From Candidatus Margulisiibacteriota bacterium (GTDB lineage Bacteria > Margulisbacteria > Termititenacia > Termititenacales > Termititenacaceae): a stretch of 8,839 nt of DNA. Below are positions 5,725 through 8,839 of this stretch, in pieces. Made by a program: the position numbers and the translations under genes. Numbering within the stretch: position 1 is the stretch's first letter; each line of letters begins with the position of its first letter. The notes under the pieces were generated by a model. It saw only the letters and a program-made list of their open reading frames with translations. It ran no database searches and had not been told where the DNA came from. The stretch covers positions 1 through 8,839 of the forward strand of contig JAISEH010000172.1 in NCBI GenBank assembly GCA_031264205.1, given 5' to 3'.

Positions 5725-7425
5725 GTGGGCGAACAAATAGGAGCGGGCGCCAGATCCGGCGGCAATAGAATGATTTTTATCATCATCGGCGTGGTGGTCA
5801 TCGCCGCACTGGCGATTTTATTTTTCCTCTTTCGCCCGTCTTTATCCGGCACCGTCAAGATCGGCAGCGGTTCTTTGCCGTCTTTCACGCAAAAAAAAGA
5901 ACCGGCCGGTTATTCGGTGTTGTTTAGAAATCTGGATTACGCGGAAGCCGCGCTGATCGTGGATTCGCTGAAAACGCAGGGCGTGAAAGATTATCGACTG
6001 GAGGACGACGGCCGCACGATATTGGTGCCGACCAAAAAGCGCACGGATATAGTTTTGGCCATCGCCCAGGAAGGTATTATGCCCAATGGTGGCGCGGTGG
6101 GTTTTGAGATTTTTGACAAAGGCAGCGCGCTGGGCGCGTCGGAGTTTGACCAAAACGTGAAATTTTCCCGCGCGATCAGCGGTGAGATGGCGCGCAGTGT
6201 GGCGCGGATCAACGGCATCGAAGAAGCGCGGGTAATCGTGGTCATACCGGCCAAACAGCTTTTTTCCACAGTGCAAAATCCGGTGCAGGCTTCGGTGATG
6301 GTCAAGATCGTGGAAGGCGAGCTGCTTTCCCCGTCGCAGGTGCAGGCGATCATTGCGCTGGTCTCCGCTTCAGTGGAAGGCTTGCAAAAAGAAAATATTA
6401 CAGTGGTGGATTATTACGGGCGGGTTTTAAGCTCCGAGGAATACGCCAAAGATTACGACCGGCTGGCCGCGATGCTGGCTCTGCAAAAAGCGCAGTCCGG
6501 CGGCCGCAATGTGTCAACAGCGGGATTAACGGATTCCACGGATATTCCGCTGGAGCCTTCTGAAAAGGCCGACGAAAGCGCTATTTTTGAAATGTATTAC
6601 AATATAGACAACAACAAGATGAACCGGCAGCAGAGAAGTTCGGTCCGGGGTTTGCGGCTAAACGCCAATGCCAGCGCGGAGGAGTCTTACGCGGCCAAGA
6701 TGAAATTCAAAGAGCGCTACGAAAATCTGCTGGAGCGCAATGTCAAACAAATGGCCGATCAGTTTTTCCCCAAAAAAGCCACGACGGTCAAAGTCAATGT
6801 GGAGCTGAATGACCGGCCTTTTGATGCCGTGACACCGAATTCTATGATCGCGCGGATCACCAGTATGATTTTGTTAGACCAAAATAACAAAGACGTGGTC
6901 TTGACCCCGGAAGTGCGCGAGGCTTTCATGAAATCGATCGCCGCGGCGATAAGTTATGTCAAAGGCCGCGACCGCATCGATCTGCGCTGGTCGCCAAATA
7001 CCAATGAGCACAGCAAAGGCAATTTATTTAGCGGTTTGAGCAGTCAGGATAAGAATACGGAAAAAGTTCCGCCGGCTGTTAAACCGCCAGCTGACAAAAC
7101 CAGTCCGTCTATAGATTTGACCAAATTGCCGTCCAAGTCAAAAACTTTTTGGACTTGGAATAATATTCTATATTTGGGTTGCGGACTTTTTGGCGTGTTA
7201 ATTTTGATCGTGGTTTTGCGGCCGAGACATAATAGAAAAGTCACCGCAGAAAAAGGCGGCAAAAAGAGTTCGGTTTTTGACGAGCCGCCGGAAGACAAAG
7301 AAGGTTTTGCCGACCTCGCCGCGCCCTCGACGGACGCGGTCCGCGAATTGGCCGCGCAAAGCCCGGACAAAGTCGCGGCGGTTTTGGAAAAATGGTTTCA
7401 AGAAGACGCCGCGGCGCAGAAATAA
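5725..7425 (+). CDS. fliF: Flagellar MS-ring protein FliF, atypical third ring-building domain
   Basis: FliF forms the inner-membrane MS ring on which the rest of the basal body is built. Of 566 residues, the first membrane segment is about 16-37 (MIFIIIGVVVIAALAILFFLF). The YscJ/FliF domain spans about 60-195 (YSVLFRNLDYAEAALIVDSL, GFEIFDKGSALGASEFDQNVKFSRAISGEMARSV, ARVIVVIPAKQLF), and VVDYYGRVLSS closes it near 236. The second membrane segment is about 478-498. The C-terminal tail (DAVRELAAQSPDKVAAVLEKWFQED) fits the FliG-binding peptide. About 85 unfamiliar residues lie at roughly 240-325, and the segment where the beta-collar normally interrupts the third ring-building domain (about 355-375) appears nearly absent. 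I chose GTG 5725, preceded by AGAAAGGAAA; ATG 5770 is the in-frame alternative but starts right at the membrane helix. Confidence 0.93.
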   Translation: MGEQIGAGARSGGNRMIFIIIGVVVIAALAILFFLFRPSLSGTVKIGSGSLPSFTQKKEPAGYSVLFRNLDYAEAALIVDSLKTQGVKDYRLEDDGRTILVPTKKRTDIVLAIAQEGIMPNGGAVGFEIFDKGSALGASEFDQNVKFSRAISGEMARSVARINGIEEARVIVVIPAKQLFSTVQNPVQASVMVKIVEGELLSPSQVQAIIALVSASVEGLQKENITVVDYYGRVLSSEEYAKDYDRLAAMLALQKAQSGGRNVSTAGLTDSTDIPLEPSEKADESAIFEMYYNIDNNKMNRQQRSSVRGLRLNANASAEESYAAKMKFKERYENLLERNVKQMADQFFPKKATTVKVNVELNDRPFDAVTPNSMIARITSMILLDQNNKDVVLTPEVREAFMKSIAAAISYVKGRDRIDLRWSPNTNEHSKGNLFSGLSSQDKNTEKVPPAVKPPADKTSPSIDLTKLPSKSKTFWTWNNILYLGCGLFGVLILIVVLRPRHNRKVTAEKGGKKSSVFDEPPEDKEGFADLAAPSTDAVRELAAQSPDKVAAVLEKWFQEDAAAQK

Positions 7426-7440
7426 TGAGAGGATTTTAAA

Positions 7441-7929
7441 ATGGTGGCAATGCAGTTAAAAGGCCGTGAAAAAGCGCTGATTTTTCTTTCCGCGCTGGGC
7501 GACGAAGTATCCGGCAAAGTGCTGGATTGCCTGCCGGAAAGCCTCGCGCTCAAGATCACGCGAGAGTTAAATAATTTCAAAAAACCCTCGCCGGAAGCAG
7601 TGGCTTTTGTGCTCAAAGAATTGACGCGTTTCGCGTTGAATCAGCCGCCAGAGGCGCCGCAGCTCAAAGAGCCGGAGGTTGATCCGGCTGACGCGTCGAG
7701 CGAGATCGGCCGCAAGCCTTTGCCGGAATTGGTGGCTTTGCTGCAAAATGAAATGCCGCAAACCGCGGCTTTTGTCTTGAGTTATATGAGCGCCGGTCGG
7801 CAAAAAAGTTATTCTGAAATGCTCTCGCCCGGTCGCCGCAGCGAAATTAAACAGTGCGCGGTCGAAAAACTGCCCTGGTCGGACAATTTGTTTGCTTTGC
7901 TCAATGAGCAGGTCAAGGCACGAGGATAA
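7441..7929 (+). CDS. fliG: FliG-like switch protein lacking the torque domain
   Basis: FliG normally has about 330 residues: an N domain that binds the FliF tail, a middle domain with the EHPQ motif that binds FliM, and a C-terminal domain whose charged helix meets MotA. Here there are only 162 residues. Residues 1-65 match the N domain (LKGREKALIFLSALGDEVSGKVLDCLPE, then LALKITRELNNFKKPSPEAVAFVLKEL). Residues about 66-92 are a Pro/Glu-rich linker. Residues about 93-162 resemble the middle domain (LPELVALLQNEMPQTAAFVLSYM, with EMPQ at 104-107 in place of EHPQ). The protein then stops at TAA, and the next gene begins 6 bases later, so no room remains for a C domain. GAGAGGA upstream gives a good ribosome site. 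The position between fliF and fliH is the classic fliG slot. Confidence 0.82.
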   Translation: MVAMQLKGREKALIFLSALGDEVSGKVLDCLPESLALKITRELNNFKKPSPEAVAFVLKELTRFALNQPPEAPQLKEPEVDPADASSEIGRKPLPELVALLQNEMPQTAAFVLSYMSAGRQKSYSEMLSPGRRSEIKQCAVEKLPWSDNLFALLNEQVKARG

Positions 7930-7935
7930 AGGTTT

Positions 7936-8839
7936 ATGCCGTTGCTAAAAAAACACACTCTGCGTCTGGGCGAACAGCTCGTGCATATGGGACTGCCGGA
8001 AACCGCCGACGAAGAGCTGGTAAGCGAAACGCCAAATATTTCACCTGTCGAGATGTATATCGAGCCGGTGGAGCCAGCTGAGCCGCTGGTCAGCGAGGAA
8101 GAACGCGAGCAGATGATCCAGAATATTTTGCAGGAAGGCAAAACTCAGGCGGACGCGGTGGCGGCTGAGATCAAACACAAAGCCGAAGAAGAAGCGCGGC
8201 AGATCATTGACGCCGCGGAGCACAAAGCCAGAGAGTTGCTGGAAAAAGAAATTGCCAAAGGCGTGGAAGAAGGCAAGCAAAAAATTTATGAGCAGCTCAA
8301 AGGACATATCGCCGAAGCGCAAAATGTGGTGAAGCAGGCCAACGCGCAAAAAAACACGATCGTCAAATCCGCGGTGCCGGAGATCATGAAACTATCCACA
8401 CGCATCGCCGCGCAGGTTGTCCGCAATGAGCTGGCGCAAAGCCAGGATATCGTGATGGATATAGTCAAGGACGCCATCGAAAAAATTTCTGACAATGAAC
8501 AGGTGGTCATCAAAGTGGCGGCGCAGGATTTGCAGACTGTGCGCAATGAAAAAGAGCTGATCATCGATCTGGTCGAAGCCAAAAATTTGAGTATTGTGCC
8601 CGACAAGCATTGCCTGGAAGGTGGCTGTGTGATCGAAACCAAATTGGGTTTTATTGACGCCAAAGTGATCACCAAACTGGACATGATCCAGACCGCGCTG
8701 CTGGGCGTTTATCAGGAAGAAAAAACCAAGCGCGAGACAGCCATAAAAGAAGCGGTGGAGCGCGGCGAAGAGATCGATCCGGTCGCCGAAGAACAAAAAG
8801 ATATTGAAGAACTGATGCAGGTAACTTCGCTGGAAGAAA
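7936..8839 (+). CDS. fliH: FliH, export ATPase regulator (3' end outside window)
   Basis: FliH binds the flagellar export ATPase FliI, regulates it and tethers it to the C ring. Reading from ATG 7936, at least 301 residues are open to the window edge with no stop, so the gene is partial. The N-terminal 50 residues are acidic and Pro-rich. A long charged helix follows at about 50-150, probably coiled coil (Glu/Lys/Ala-rich, with one GxxxG at residues 109-113). The C-terminal globular domain holds the best family match, LSIVPDKHCLEGGCVIETKLGFIDAKVITKL at about 218-248, equivalent to the GGCxIEtxxGxIDa motif of FliH/SctL/V-ATPase E-type stators. About 50 more acidic residues run on beyond the usual FliH end. 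GAGG at 7922-7925 and AAAGG at 7928-7932 are candidate ribosome sites. It follows the short fliG by 6 bases. Confidence 0.87.
   Translation, partial: MPLLKKHTLRLGEQLVHMGLPETADEELVSETPNISPVEMYIEPVEPAEPLVSEEEREQMIQNILQEGKTQADAVAAEIKHKAEEEARQIIDAAEHKARELLEKEIAKGVEEGKQKIYEQLKGHIAEAQNVVKQANAQKNTIVKSAVPEIMKLSTRIAAQVVRNELAQSQDIVMDIVKDAIEKISDNEQVVIKVAAQDLQTVRNEKELIIDLVEAKNLSIVPDKHCLEGGCVIETKLGFIDAKVITKLDMIQTALLGVYQEEKTKRETAIKEAVERGEEIDPVAEEQKDIEELMQVTSLEE

Noticed and set aside
7926..8140. Frameshifted remainder of FliG C-terminal domain after the stop at 7927
   Set aside because: The sequence directly after the stop reads as the N-terminus of FliH in one continuous frame to the window edge, and no other frame shows FliG-C-like sequence.

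Overview
This window is one compact, entirely plus-strand flagellar basal-body locus. The order is flgG, flgA, flgH, flgI, a short flgJ-like gene, a sigma-28/WhiG-type sigma factor, flgB, flgC, fliE, fliF, a truncated fliG, and the start of fliH, which is cut by the right edge. Gaps are 3 to 78 bases, two junctions overlap, and there is no gene-free stretch over 300 bases. No RNA genes, CRISPR arrays, insertion sequences or other mobile elements are visible.

The P-ring and L-ring genes (flgI, flgH, flgA) point to a bacterium with an outer membrane. The proteins are clearly diverged from proteobacterial ones, and the gene order, with a sigma gene between the rod-binding and proximal-rod genes, does not match the familiar enteric layout. 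A deep-branching uncultured diderm phylum is plausible, but I cannot assign one from sequence alone.

Region by region: positions 14-1497 encode the distal rod (FlgG) and the P-ring chaperone (FlgA). A near-consensus sigma-70 promoter (TTGATA, 17 bases, TATAAT) sits at 1508-1536. Positions 1576-3650 encode the L-ring, the P-ring and a small rod-binding-like protein. Positions 3647-4465 encode the flagellar sigma factor. Positions 4452-5686 encode the proximal rod (FlgB, FlgC) and the rod/MS-ring adaptor (FliE). Positions 5725-8839 encode the MS ring (FliF), a FliG-like switch protein and FliH.

Several parts are not standard. FlgB and FlgC, normally exported by the flagellar type III apparatus without a cleaved leader, begin with what look like Sec signal peptides. 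Strong ribosome-binding sites support those starts. The FlgJ-like protein also has a leader, whereas FlgG and FliE do not. FliG is only 162 residues and lacks the C-terminal torque-generating domain. FliF seems to lack the beta-collar insertion in its third ring-building domain. FlgH has no lipobox. The combination suggests either a strongly remodelled flagellum that assembles part of its rod from the periplasm, or a flagellum-derived, possibly non-rotating envelope-spanning structure. That interpretation is inference; the sequence oddities themselves are directly visible.
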